DNA of 64,000 bases, taken from positions 1 to 64,000 of the forward strand of contig JAFUOP010000030.1 in NCBI GenBank assembly GCA_017481875.1, read 5' to 3'. The translations under genes and the position numbers were made by a program. Source of the DNA: Bacteroidaceae bacterium. GTDB taxonomy: Bacteria > Bacteroidota > Bacteroidia > Bacteroidales > Bacteroidaceae. The notes beneath the pieces were generated by a model. The model was given only the letters and a program-made list of their open reading frames with translations, was not told the origin of the DNA and made no database searches. Shown here piece by piece: positions 19,601-27,592 of this stretch (positions are counted from its first letter, which is position 1; every line of letters starts with the position of its first letter).

Positions 19601-20664
19601 GCCACGGGAAGAGCAAGCTGTGCTGTTTTTGTATCGCCACTCACAACCTCGGCAACAGCACCTGTGGTAGTGGCACCATCTACAATGGCGTTGTCGTCGC
19701 TGTAAAGCTCATTTTTATATAGCTGCACTTTCACCGAATAGCCTTTTGCCTTTTTCTTGCCCTGGTTACGTACATCTACAGCAATGTTTGCTACTGCATC
19801 TTTGTAATCGGCATCGAGGTCGGTGGTAACGCGGAAATCGCGTATCTCCACAGGGTTGGTCGATGTAAGCGATACGGTGCGGAAGATACCGGGAAGGCGG
19901 AACATATCCTGCGACTCAAGGAACGAAGCATCGCTGTTGCGGTAAACCTCTACAGCCACCACGTTCTCACCCTCAACAAGGTAGTCGGTAATATTGAAAG
20001 CGGCCAAGTTACGAGAGTTCTTTGAGAAACCAACGTACTTGCCGTTTATCCACAAATAGAAGAAAGAATCAACACCGTCGAAGTTGATATACACCTCGCG
20101 ACCGTCCCAATTTTCGGGAACAACAAATGAACGACGATAGGAGCCCACCTCGTTGCGGTGTTTGTATGTTGTGTGGTGAGGAGCAGGCTCACGCATCACA
20201 CCACCCTTCCAGTCGCCCACAGCCACACTGTGCTTGAAAATAACAGGCTGGTTCACATAGATGGGAGTTCCATACTTTTGGCTGCCATCGGGCTGCAAGC
20301 CATAGACATTCCAGTTCATTGGCACCTGCACCTTGTCCCAAGCGGTTGCATCGTATTCCACTTTGTAGAAATCCACGGGACGTTCACCGGGGTTAGCCAC
20401 CCAGTTGAAACTCCAAGTACCGTCGAGCGACAGGTAATACTCGCTGTTTTCGGGGAGCACCTTGCGAGCACTCTCCTCGTTATCGAACACAAAGAACCAG
20501 CCTTTGGGCTGCTCTTTATTCAAAGACAATTGCGTGGGGCTCTCCCACTCGTTGCCCACAGGAGCCTCGGCATTGCCATAGGCAAACCCGCCAAGGTTCT
20601 GTGCCACAGAAACGGCCGACATAAACAGGGCGGCCATCATAGCAGTTACAAATCTTTTCTTCAT
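16636..20664 (-). CDS. secreted GH2 beta-galactosidase with C-terminal discoidin (F5/8 type C) domain
   Basis: A 1342-residue exported enzyme (signal peptide about 1-21). Order of domains: GH2 sugar-binding jelly roll (about 50-260), Ig-like domain, then TIM barrel (about 390-680). The acid/base glutamate lies in WSLGNEAGPG and the nucleophile in FHISEYAHSMGN. The LacZ small domain follows (about 820-1090, with YSYYGRGPWNNYNDR). A short Ig/chitobiase-like segment (about 1120-1190) precedes a discoidin-type carbohydrate-binding module (about 1200-1342, ending in SGAEFELIKE). This LacZ-type layout indicates exo-beta-galactosidase activity on host or plant glycans in the periplasm. No SusC/D pair is adjacent, so it is not part of a classic utilisation locus here. 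Confidence 0.9.
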   Translation of the reverse strand: MKKRFVTAMMAALFMSAVSVAQNLGGFAYGNAEAPVGNEWESPTQLSLNKEQPKGWFFVFDNEESARKVLPENSEYYLSLDGTWSFNWVANPGERPVDFYKVEYDATAWDKVQVPMNWNVYGLQPDGSQKYGTPIYVNQPVIFKHSVAVGDWKGGVMREPAPHHTTYKHRNEVGSYRRSFVVPENWDGREVYINFDGVDSFFYLWINGKYVGFSKNSRNLAAFNITDYLVEGENVVAVEVYRNSDASFLESQDMFRLPGIFRTVSLTSTNPVEIRDFRVTTDLDADYKDAVANIAVDVRNQGKKKAKGYSVKVQLYKNELYSDDNAIVDGATTTGAVAEVVSGDTKTAQLALPVANPAKWSAEQPNRYTILVQLLDKKGRVVETASTYIGFREVEIRDTKAEDDEFGLAGRYYYLNGKPIKMKGVNRHENNLERGHAVTREQMFNEVMLMLRGNINHVRNAHYPDAPYWYYLCDKYGIYLEDEANIESHQYYYGEASLSHVPEFRDAHVARVMEMAHATMNRPSVVIWSLGNEAGPGVNFVEAYNALKAFDASRPVQYERNNNIVDMGSNQYPSIGWTQYAVTGKAPIKYPFHISEYAHSMGNAVGNLKDYWDAMESTNFFMGGAIWDWADQAFWNVDPKTGDRYMGYGGDFGDRPNDHTFCMNGIVFPDHSPKPQYWEVKKVYQNVGISLNEKGEIELFNKRYFESLSDMDIRVSLWEDGKEIEARFVPDQAVAPRTKKAFKVDFGKELKADKEYFVKVQLMLKKDMPWAEKGYVQMDEQLPLKGAVKNIFIADAAKGGKIVGGMEKAVVDGKEVTLRTLSNDVFKIVFDDSKGVLYNVVYNGTEVFAAGNVMKLNTYRAPVDNDNWAWNNWYTNGLYNLQDSVMSFVSQLNKDGSVVLQYTVRSQAPHSGRRVKLDDNNFKITDDARVLGENDFHFISNRIYTIYPDGSVEFNSAITGSKNIDLARIGYQLQLPSELKNYSYYGRGPWNNYNDRCTAAFVQQYNSTVAEQFVNFPKPQDMGNREGIRWAALTNDAGNGVMFVSTEGLSATAMPWNDVELTEAAHAYQLPASSGTWLSLDKKVNGLGGNSCGQGGPLEPDRVKAGENSVGFIMRPVVAGDDVNEKAKVLASGAVPVMMKRDLRGIVTMSCNKENAEIYYKLGKRGKAVKYTEPVNMNKGGEITVWEKSAPKLSAIYNYAPVTSIPVTVAFCSSQETGSEASKMLDGDPTTIWHTMYSVTVAIYPHYIDFDANEEVMIKGFKYMPRQDGGNNGNIKDYSIQISNDRENWSEPVVKGAFENNSKVQTVIFDKPVKARYVRFNGLSSQNGQDFGSGAEFELIKE

Positions 20665-21012
20665 AAAATTATTTTAAATAGTTAAAAAATATCTCAAATT
20701 CAGATATTCGGCGCACTCATGCACCACGCTTGCACCAAAAAGCACAAAACTTTGCTAATTTACAATAAATTTCTCATAAAATAACCTTATTTTACATATA
20801 ATTTATATTTTATATAAAAAAACACTATGCACCGGCAATACCAAGAACTCCACGCCGTGCACTGCAAACATAAACGACCGCAACGGTTATTTAAATATTT
20901 ATTTGTTTGCATTTTATTTGCAAAGCTTCTGTTTTCACAAGCAAGAATACAGCCACGCACACCGCTTCAACACGCAGATGTGGTAAATTTTATTTACAAA
21001 TATCAAACACAA
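20665..21012. other. non-coding spacer with a minus-strand hairpin and T-run
   Basis: No gene is supported. On the minus strand, TGCACGGC and GCCGGTGCA (between 20828 and 20861) can pair and are followed by a T-run (20816-20822), like an intrinsic terminator. About 80 nt further upstream, TATTCTTG (20942-20949) with a TTG 18 nt beyond it is one mismatch from a good promoter. A minus-strand RNA of about 120 nt is possible but unproven. I see no convincing promoter for the beta-galactosidase gene. Confidence 0.3.
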
Positions 21013-21042
21013 CAAAAAACCGATACTCAAGAAAGCATCGGC
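21013..21042 (-). terminator. terminator of the histone H1-like gene
   Basis: On the minus strand CCGAT (21037-21041 in plus coordinates) pairs with ATCGG (21020-21024), followed by six T. It lies about 70 nt beyond the stop codon of the histone-like gene. Confidence 0.65.
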
Positions 21043-21110
21043 ATAAAACAAATAAGGCCGCAGCAAGTGCAACCTTATTTATAAGTGAAACGCAACTGAG
21101 AAACTACAAA

Positions 21111-21287
21111 TTAGTTTTTAGAAGCCTCTACAGAGTCCTTGCGGAACTGCTTCATCATTTTCTCAATCTGCAAAGAAGCCTTACGTGCGCGAGTACCGGC
21201 AGCTTTGTTACCTTTCTCTACCTGAGCTGTTGCATCAGCTGCAAAAGCAGCGTAAGTCTCCTGGATTTTTTCAATAAGTTCTTTCAT
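21111..21287 (-). CDS. histone H1-like (Hc1 family) DNA-binding protein
   Basis: A 58-residue protein starting MKELIEKIQETYAAF and ending RKDSVEASKN. It is highly helical and lysine/arginine-rich (KGNKAAGTRARKASLQ), with the length and composition of the small Hc1-like histone H1 proteins common in Bacteroidota. These proteins bind DNA and are thought to help compact the nucleoid. The ATG at 21287 follows a strong promoter and the gene ends at its own terminator, so it is monocistronic. Confidence 0.85.
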   Translation of the reverse strand: MKELIEKIQETYAAFAADATAQVEKGNKAAGTRARKASLQIEKMMKQFRKDSVEASKN

Positions 21288-21318
21288 AATCTATTCCGTT
21301 ATTAAGGTTAATGATGCA

Positions 21319-21347
21319 CAAAGATATAAAAAAACATTATAATCAAG
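21319..21347 (-). promoter_or_regulatory. promoter of the histone H1-like gene
   Basis: On the minus strand: TATCTTTG (21319-21326) matches the -7 consensus exactly, with CTTG 17 nt upstream (21344-21347) or TTTG 23 nt upstream (21350-21353). It lies about 32 nt before the ATG. Confidence 0.7.
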
Positions 21348-21664
21348 CACAAATAGCTATTTTTTTATGCCATTTTTCAAAAAAAAAGGCATTTTATATA
21401 AAAAAAAGCCGAAACATAGCACAAAAGACGGTCATTTTCACCACTATACACACAAAAGAGGAGTATATTTACACCAATCCAAAGAGAAAACAGCAAAAAA
21501 AGAGAGGCACCCGGGCAAAAGAATGAGAAAACGCACTATTGTGGTAATTTTTATTTACAAATAAAATAATACGCGCCGAAATCCAATTCACAAAAACGCA
21601 CAAAAACGCGTCTTAACAAAATAAAAAAAACAACCGAAAAATATTATAATAATAAATAATATAT

Positions 21665-21672
21665 TATCTTTG
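21665..21672 (+). promoter_or_regulatory. main promoter of the capsule locus (-7 box)
   Basis: TATCTTTG followed by C is an exact -7 box. The preceding 60 nt are very AT-rich and no clear TTTG -33 box is visible, so it may depend on an activator or on bent DNA. Transcription would start near 21679, giving a 265-nt leader before wzc. I see no invertible-promoter repeats of the Bacteroides capsule type. The stretch 21354-21664 upstream is AT-rich and shows no gene. Confidence 0.6.
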
Positions 21673-21681
21673 CAACAATAG

Positions 21682-21868
21682 TGTACCACAGACAGTTGCA
21701 TCGGCTACATTAGTGGTACAAAATACATCAACAGCGTTGCAGCACTGGCGCAAACAACAGTGCCACAACCATTTTAATCAAAAGCACAACACCGGGGAAG
21801 CCCCCGCGTTTGCATAACTAATTGACAGGCAACAACATACAAGCCTGCCAATGTCCCCGGGGTATGCA
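21682..21868 (+). promoter_or_regulatory. structured 5' leader of the capsule operon
   Basis: Several stems can be read directly: TGTACCAC (21682-21689) with GTGGTACA (21713-21720); GCACTG (21742-21747) with CAGTGC (21758-21763); and ATTG-CAGGC (21821-21830) with GCCTG-CAAT (21843-21852). The G-run 21793-21797 has two competing partners. One is CCCCG next to it (21802-21806). The other is the distal TCCCCGG (21854-21860), using CCGGGGA 21792-21798. TGCATA (21811-21816) can also pair with TATGCA (21863-21868). Mutually exclusive pairings in a long leader suggest a switch; I recognise no known riboswitch. Confidence 0.45.
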
Positions 21869-21944
21869 CTAAATCAAAAAACGATCAAAAAAAACAATCA
21901 AAAAAAACGGCACACCTTGCTGTGATACAAAAGCAGAACTCAAT

Positions 21945-24338
21945 ATGAAACAACAAACACAGAAACGAGGAAAACAACTTCAAGCAGAGAATTATATCAA
22001 CATAGGCGAAATACTCTACGCTTGTTTGTCCAATTGGTATTGGTTTGTCATTTCAATCATAATAACTTTAGGAATCGCCATTTATAGAATATCCACAACC
22101 CAGCCTACATACAGGCGATACTGCGAAGTTCTCATAAAGTCCAAAGACAAAGCACCATCGATAGACGAGCAAATGGCCAATATGGCAAACCTCGGGCTGC
22201 GCTCTACCACAAACGCGTATAATGAGATTTACACATTCAAAGCCGCGGAAACCATAGAAAGCGTAGTAAGACGTCTTAATTTAAGAACAAATTACGAAAA
22301 GCCTGGCACCTTGCACCCCAAAACATTGTACGGCGAAGAGCTCCCGATAACCGTCGATTTTTACGACATTAAAGAAGAAGAATCGGCTGCACTCAGCATC
22401 GACATCACCCCCGAAGGAGCATTCACGCTCCACAATTTCCAAAGAGATGGAAAAGAGATAGACCACGCACCCATAACAGGAGAGCTTGTCGATGGCATAG
22501 CACTTTCCGAAACCCCTATAGGCAAAATAATCATACACAGCACACCCACATTTCACCAATTGGGCACAACAAGCATCAATGTATCGCACACAAGTATGCA
22601 GGCAGCTATAGCAAGAACATCGGGCAGATTATCCTTCGGCCTGCCCGACTCAGAAAGCGACATCATCACAATTGCAATAACAGACCACTCTATCGACCGC
22701 GCCGACGAAATTCTCAACACACTTGTTGAGGTTTACAGCGAGGACTGGGTAAAAGACAAAAACAGAGCAGCCGACGGCACACTTGAGTTTATAAATGAAA
22801 GACTTGCATACATAAGCGACGAGCTGGACGAAGTAGATAACAACATATCATCGTACAAGAGCCGCAACCGCCTTTCGAGTGCAGCAGAAAACGCATCTAT
22901 ACAACTAACCAAGAACCGCAACAACATAAACGAGTTGCAGAAACTAAACAACGACCTTGCAAGCATGAAAGAGATTCTCACCAAGCTGCAAGCAAGCAAG
23001 TCGTTAAACGAGCCTCTTCCGTTCGGCATCACATTCAGCAACGCAATGCTCAACAACCAAATTGCAGAATACAACAAAACAGTAATCGACCGTAACGATG
23101 CTATACAGAAAGGTGGAGAGAACAACCCCGAGATTAAGAACATAGACATGCAATTAGCTGCAAAACGCGAATCTATAATAGCCTCGGCAAAAATATCCAT
23201 AAAGAAAGTGGAAACAAGCATTGCAGCACTCGAAAAAGAGACCAGAAAAACCCTGGCCGAGATATCTAAAAACCCCGAGCAGACAAAGTACCTTGCATCG
23301 GCAGAGCGCGAGCAGAGTGTAAAAGAGAAGCTATACCTCTTCCTCCTTCAAAAACGCGAGGAGAACCAACTCTCTCAGGCGTTCACCGCATACAAAACAC
23401 GCATTATCACATCGCCCACAGGCAGCACCACCCCCACTGCACCTGTCAAGAACCGTACAATACTTATGGCCATCGCCATCGGCCTGCTCATACCGGCAGC
23501 AATTATTATATTAAGAGAACTGGCAAACACACGCTTGCGTGGTCGCAAAGACCTCAATGGCCTTTCAACACCCATTATAGGTGAAATACCTCAGCTCCCG
23601 GTCAAAGGGAAGAAAAGCAACAAAGTACCGGTGGTTGTACAAAACGGCAATCGCAATATCATAAACGAAGCATTCCGTGTCCTGCGCACAAACATTGAAT
23701 TTATGACACGCGACAAAAGCCAAAGCACAATAATCAGCACATCGTTCAACCCGGGTAGCGGAAAAACATTCTGCATGATAAACATTGCCGTGAGCCTTGC
23801 TATTAAAGGAGAAAAAGTTATAGTGATAGACGGTGATATGCGCCACGCATCACTCTCGCAATATATCTCATCGCCCAAAAAAGGAATGAGCAACTACCTG
23901 GCCGGTGAAACAGACAATATAAACGAACTCATAGTAGCCGACCAACAATATCCCAACCTGCATATACTGCCGGTAGGAACAATTCCACCCAACCCCACCG
24001 AGTTGCTGGAATTGCCACGTTTTGCCACTCTCATCGAGGAGCTTAAAACAAAGTATCGCTATGTACTCATAGACTGCCCGCCAATTGATATGGTTGCAGA
24101 CACCCACATCATAGAAAAATTTGCCGACCGCACATTCTTCCTGGTTCGTGCAGGAGTAATGGAGCGTGCCATGGTACCCGACATCGAAACTCTATACAAC
24201 GAAAATAAGCTGAAGAACATTTCGGTAATTCTCAATGGAGTAGATGCAACAGGCAACAGATATGGCTACAAGTATAGTTACAGATACGGTTACCACCGCA
24301 GCTACCACTACGGATATGGAGAAAAAACAGGTAATTAA
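21945..24338 (+). CDS. wzc: capsule chain-length regulator / tyrosine autokinase (Wzc-like)
   Basis: A 797-residue polysaccharide co-polymerase with fused BY-kinase. A Wzz domain starts after a short cytoplasmic N-terminus, with membrane spans at about 32-50 and 505-525 flanking a long periplasmic coiled-coil region. The cytoplasmic kinase carries Walker A NPGSGKTF (near residue 603), Walker A' VIVIDGDMRH and Walker B YVLIDCPP. The tail is a tyrosine cluster (YGYKYSYRYGYHRSYHYGYG), the usual autophosphorylation site. In this family, cycles of phosphorylation control export and length of the polymer with the outer-membrane channel Wza. No wza gene lies in this window. It is the first gene of the capsule locus. 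Confidence 0.93.
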   Translation: MKQQTQKRGKQLQAENYINIGEILYACLSNWYWFVISIIITLGIAIYRISTTQPTYRRYCEVLIKSKDKAPSIDEQMANMANLGLRSTTNAYNEIYTFKAAETIESVVRRLNLRTNYEKPGTLHPKTLYGEELPITVDFYDIKEEESAALSIDITPEGAFTLHNFQRDGKEIDHAPITGELVDGIALSETPIGKIIIHSTPTFHQLGTTSINVSHTSMQAAIARTSGRLSFGLPDSESDIITIAITDHSIDRADEILNTLVEVYSEDWVKDKNRAADGTLEFINERLAYISDELDEVDNNISSYKSRNRLSSAAENASIQLTKNRNNINELQKLNNDLASMKEILTKLQASKSLNEPLPFGITFSNAMLNNQIAEYNKTVIDRNDAIQKGGENNPEIKNIDMQLAAKRESIIASAKISIKKVETSIAALEKETRKTLAEISKNPEQTKYLASAEREQSVKEKLYLFLLQKREENQLSQAFTAYKTRIITSPTGSTTPTAPVKNRTILMAIAIGLLIPAAIIILRELANTRLRGRKDLNGLSTPIIGEIPQLPVKGKKSNKVPVVVQNGNRNIINEAFRVLRTNIEFMTRDKSQSTIISTSFNPGSGKTFCMINIAVSLAIKGEKVIVIDGDMRHASLSQYISSPKKGMSNYLAGETDNINELIVADQQYPNLHILPVGTIPPNPTELLELPRFATLIEELKTKYRYVLIDCPPIDMVADTHIIEKFADRTFFLVRAGVMERAMVPDIETLYNENKLKNISVILNGVDATGNRYGYKYSYRYGYHRSYHYGYGEKTGN

Positions 24339-24380
24339 ATACTATAGCAATTTAAACTTTTTCAACGCCACAACCCTTTA

Positions 24381-24600
24381 TATTAATAAGGTGTAAAATA
24401 ATAAAAAAAGAAAAAGGACTTTATAAAAAATAGATATTTAGGAACAATAATCCCCCGACAAACAACAAAAACAAGCAAATGCAAGGGGCAGCCCGGCGTG
24501 CCTGCCCAAATAACCATATACGTGGGAGAAAAGTAGAAAGCAACCACAGGGGGAAACCCCACCTGCAAGCAGGTGAAAATGCTTGCAGGAACAAAAGACA
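24381..24600 (+). ncRNA. repeated structured intergenic element, copy A
   Basis: The core runs from TACGTGGGAG (24519) through GAAAAGTAGAAAG. Then comes a GGGG-GAAA-CCCC hairpin (24549-24560) and a 10-bp stem, CCTGCAAGCA (24562-24571) with TGCTTGCAGG (24580-24589). The stem ends 47 nt before the ATG of the AAA-ATPase gene. Similarity to copy C starts further upstream (TAATAAGGTGTAAAATAA near 24384). In this copy an extra hairpin (GGGCAG/CTGCCC, 24486-24507) is inserted between the two homologous parts. The RNA nature is inferred from compensatory change between copies. The context recalls the Bacteroides-1 motif reported near exopolysaccharide genes, but I cannot confirm identity. Confidence 0.65.
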
Positions 24601-24636
24601 AAGAAAGCAATTGATATTAGAAAACAGTCATCAACT

Positions 24637-26184
24637 ATGATTTACCCCATAGGCCGACAGAATTTCGAGAACCTGCGCAACGAAGGTTACGTGTATGTAG
24701 ATAAAACAGCACTCATTTACAAACTTGTAAAAGAGGGAAGCATATATTTCTTGAGCCGACCACGTCGTTTCGGGAAAAGCCTGTTGCTATCTACACTCGA
24801 AGCATACTTTACCGGAAAAAAAGAGCTGTTTGCAGGGCTGGCTATGGAGCAACTCGAAAAAGAGTGGCACAAACACCCTGTATTGCACCTCGACCTGAAT
24901 GCCGAAAAATACGACAACATAGAAGAACTGAAAAATATCTTGCACACATACCTGCGCCAGTGGGAAAATGAATATGGCTCAAACGAATCGCACAACACAA
25001 GCCTGTCGCAACGTTTCCGCGCTGTCATTCGTGCGGCAAAGGAAAAAACCGGGCGCAACACAGTGGTGCTCATCGACGAATACGACAAACCCATTCTGCA
25101 AGCTATTGGAAACGAAAAACTGCAGGAAGAGTTTCGCAACACGCTAAAGGCATTCTACGGAGTGCTAAAGAGCGCCGATGCCGACCTCAAATTCGCACTC
25201 CTCACGGGTGTGTCGAAGTTCAGCAAAGTGAGCGTGTTCAGCGACCTTAACAACCTCAACGACATATCAATGGATAGCAGATATCACGACATATGCGGCA
25301 TCACCGACGAGGAGCTGCTCACTGTGTTCGACGAAGAGATTGAGGCACTGGCAACTGCCAACAACCAAACAAAAGAGGAGGCATACAAGCAACTACAACG
25401 CACATACGACGGATACCACTTTACGCATAGCACACAAGGCCTATACAACCCGTTCAGCGTATTAAACACATTGGCAAAAAAAACATACGGCAGCTATTGG
25501 TTCAGTACAGGAACACCCACGTACCTTGTGGAGCTAATCAAAAAAGCAAACTTCAATATAGAAGAGTTATCGGGCTACGAGGCAAGCGAGGAGCAGTTGA
25601 GCAGCGTGCACGCCGGCACAATAGACCCCATACCGGTGCTATACCAAAGCGGATACCTCACAATAAAGGACTTTGACGAGGAATTCCGCTTATACACACT
25701 CAACTACCCCAATGAAGAGGTAAAAAGCGGCTTTGTAAACTTCCTGCTGCCATTCTACACCAAGGTGCAGGCAACACAGGCGCAAACCATTATCAGCAAG
25801 TTTGTAACAAGTGCCAGAAAAGGCAAAGCCGACGATTTTATGCGGCACCTGCAAAGCCTCATGGCCGGAACACCATACGAACTTATAAAGGAGCTGGAAA
25901 ACCACTACCAGAATGTAATATACATCATTACAAAACTTATGGGGTTGTATGTGCAGGCCGAATACCGAACCTCTAACGGAAGAATAGATATTTTAATTGG
26001 CACTAACGATTATATATACATCATAGAACTTAAATTCAATGCCACGGCACAAGAGGCTATTGAGCAGATTGAAAACAAAGATTACGCACTGCCATTTGCA
26101 GCAGAAGGAAGAGAGATTATTAAAATTGGTGCAAATGTCTCAATAAAAACAAGAAACATAGAGGAGTGGATAATTAAACAATAA
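24637..26184 (+). CDS. AAA-ATPase / PD-(D/E)XK nuclease-like protein
   Basis: A 515-residue protein of the predicted AAA-ATPase (PF09820-like) plus PD-(D/E)XK (DUF1703-like) family. The start has the family signature (PIGRQNFENLRNEGYVYVDKT). A P-loop variant lies in SRPRRFGKSLLLST (about 43-56) and Walker B in VVLIDEYDKPIL (about 145-156). The C-terminal nuclease fold shows GRIDILI and IIELKF, the expected D and ExK residues. The family is often multicopy in gut Bacteroidales and its biology is unknown. Its place in a capsule operon is odd: it is not a sugar enzyme, and direct repeats (copies A and B) flank it. I use the ATG at 24637; upstream codons would enter copy A. Confidence 0.85.
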   Translation: MIYPIGRQNFENLRNEGYVYVDKTALIYKLVKEGSIYFLSRPRRFGKSLLLSTLEAYFTGKKELFAGLAMEQLEKEWHKHPVLHLDLNAEKYDNIEELKNILHTYLRQWENEYGSNESHNTSLSQRFRAVIRAAKEKTGRNTVVLIDEYDKPILQAIGNEKLQEEFRNTLKAFYGVLKSADADLKFALLTGVSKFSKVSVFSDLNNLNDISMDSRYHDICGITDEELLTVFDEEIEALATANNQTKEEAYKQLQRTYDGYHFTHSTQGLYNPFSVLNTLAKKTYGSYWFSTGTPTYLVELIKKANFNIEELSGYEASEEQLSSVHAGTIDPIPVLYQSGYLTIKDFDEEFRLYTLNYPNEEVKSGFVNFLLPFYTKVQATQAQTIISKFVTSARKGKADDFMRHLQSLMAGTPYELIKELENHYQNVIYIITKLMGLYVQAEYRTSNGRIDILIGTNDYIYIIELKFNATAQEAIEQIENKDYALPFAAEGREIIKIGANVSIKTRNIEEWIIKQ

Positions 26185-26220
26185 CACAGACGACACTATA
26201 TTGCCATTCCAACAACCAAA

Positions 26221-26300
26221 TACGTGGGAGAAAAGTAGAAAGCAACCACAGGGGCAAAACCCCACCTGCAAGCAGGTGAAACTGCTTGCGGGAACAAAAA
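26221..26300 (+). ncRNA. repeated structured intergenic element, copy B
   Basis: TACGTGGGAG begins at 26221, then the shared lead motif. A GGGG-CAAAA-CCCC hairpin (26251-26263) is followed by CCTGCAAGCA (26265-26274) paired with TGCTTGCGGG (26283-26292). Relative to copy A the third pair is T.G instead of T-A, still a pair. The stem ends 42 nt before the ugd ATG. This is the shortest copy; the AT-rich upstream part shared by A and C is missing and the core begins 36 nt after the ATPase stop codon. Confidence 0.65.
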
Positions 26301-26333
26301 AAAAGAATATCATTAATAAAAAATTATACAGTT

Positions 26334-27572
26334 ATGAAAATCGCTATTGCAGGAGCAGGATATGTGGGGCTCAGCATGAGCACACTGCTTGCACAGCACA
26401 ACGAGGTTATAACGGTAGATATATCAGCTCAAAAGGTGGATATGATAAACAACCGCATATCACCTATAAAAGATGAATATATCGAGCAATTCTTGTGCGA
26501 CAAAGAACTGCACCTTACAGCCACGACCGATGCTGTTGCTGCTTACAGCAATGCCGATTTTGTAATTATAGCAGCACCCACCAACTACGATAGCAATTTA
26601 AACTTTTTCGACACTACAGCTGTTGAATCTGTCGTGGAGCAAGTGCTATCGGTGAACCCTAATGCAATAATGGTAATTAAAAGCACCATACCTGTGGGAT
26701 ATACCGAAAACATCTGCAAGAAATACAACACAAAAAACATACTATTCTCACCGGAATTTTTGCGCGAGAGCAAAGCCCTTTACGACAACTTATACCCCAG
26801 CCGCATTATCGTGGGGCACTTCCAGGACGACGAGCGCGTAACCCAAGCAGCGCACACATTTGCACATTTGCTGCAGCAGGGAGCAATAAAAGAAGATATC
26901 CCCACCCTCTATATGGGGCTCACAGAAGCAGAAGCTGTAAAACTTTTTGCAAACACATACCTTGCCCTGCGAGTGAGTTTCTTCAACGAGCTAGACACGT
27001 ATGCCGAAATCAGAGGACTTAACACCGCGCAGATTATAAACGGTGTAGGGCTCGACCCCCGCATAGGCACACACTACAACAACCCCTCTTTCGGCTACGG
27101 TGGCTACTGCCTGCCCAAGGACACCAAGCAATTGCTTGCCAACTACCAAGACGTACCACAGAACCTTATACAAGCCATCGTTGATAGTAACCGTACCCGC
27201 AAGGACTTCATTGCCGACCGCGTGCTCTCAATGGCAGGTTACTACAACTACTACAGCAGCGGCACCTACGAAGCGAGCCACGAGAAAGAGTGCGTCATTG
27301 GCGTTTACCGCCTCACCATGAAAACAGGCAGCGACAATTTTCGTCAATCCTCCATTCAAGGTATAATGAAACGTATAAAAGCCAAAGGGGCACATATAAT
27401 AATATACGAGCCAAGCCTGCCCGATGGCAGCACATTCTTTGGCAGCCTTGTTGTAAACGACTTGCAAAAATTCAAACAGCAAGCACAGGCAATAATAGCC
27501 AACAGATACGAAGAGACACTTGCCGACGTTAAAGAGCGGGTTTACACTCGCGACATTTTTGGACGAGATTAA
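26334..27572 (+). CDS. ugd: UDP-glucose/GDP-mannose family 6-dehydrogenase
   Basis: A 412-residue NAD-dependent dehydrogenase that oxidises a nucleotide sugar at C6, most likely UDP-glucose to UDP-glucuronate. The N-terminal Rossmann motif is [10 protein letters not shown]. The catalytic-cysteine segment is [14 protein letters not shown]. The family helix with [15 protein letters not shown] and the C-terminal UDP-binding domain are present. Length matches the short Ugd class. The ATG at 26334 begins directly with the Rossmann strand; an in-frame upstream codon would lie inside element copy B. It supplies an acidic sugar for the polymer. UDP-GlcNAc-type dehydrogenases share the fold, so the substrate is probable, not proven. 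Confidence 0.9.
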   Translation: MKIAIAGAGYVGLSMSTLLAQHNEVITVDISAQKVDMINNRISPIKDEYIEQFLCDKELHLTATTDAVAAYSNADFVIIAAPTNYDSNLNFFDTTAVESVVEQVLSVNPNAIMVIKSTIPVGYTENICKKYNTKNILFSPEFLRESKALYDNLYPSRIIVGHFQDDERVTQAAHTFAHLLQQGAIKEDIPTLYMGLTEAEAVKLFANTYLALRVSFFNELDTYAEIRGLNTAQIINGVGLDPRIGTHYNNPSFGYGGYCLPKDTKQLLANYQDVPQNLIQAIVDSNRTRKDFIADRVLSMAGYYNYYSSGTYEASHEKECVIGVYRLTMKTGSDNFRQSSIQGIMKRIKAKGAHIIIYEPSLPDGSTFFGSLVVNDLQKFKQQAQAIIANRYEETLADVKERVYTRDIFGRD

Positions 27573-27592
27573 AAACGACATATATTTATTTT

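Noticed and set aside
20827..21526. Several overlapping plus-strand reading frames between the beta-galactosidase and wzc genes
   Set aside because: Their translations are lysine/glutamine/threonine-rich readings of AT-rich DNA and one lies over the real histone H1-like gene on the other strand.
21300..21944. Invertible capsule promoter as in Bacteroides fragilis
   Set aside because: No pair of inverted recombination repeats flanks the promoter and no recombinase or UpxY/UpxZ gene is seen.
24637..26184. The AAA-ATPase gene as a transposase
   Set aside because: Its motifs match the AAA-ATPase plus PD-(D/E)XK family and it lacks a DDE or HUH/tyrosine transposase signature.
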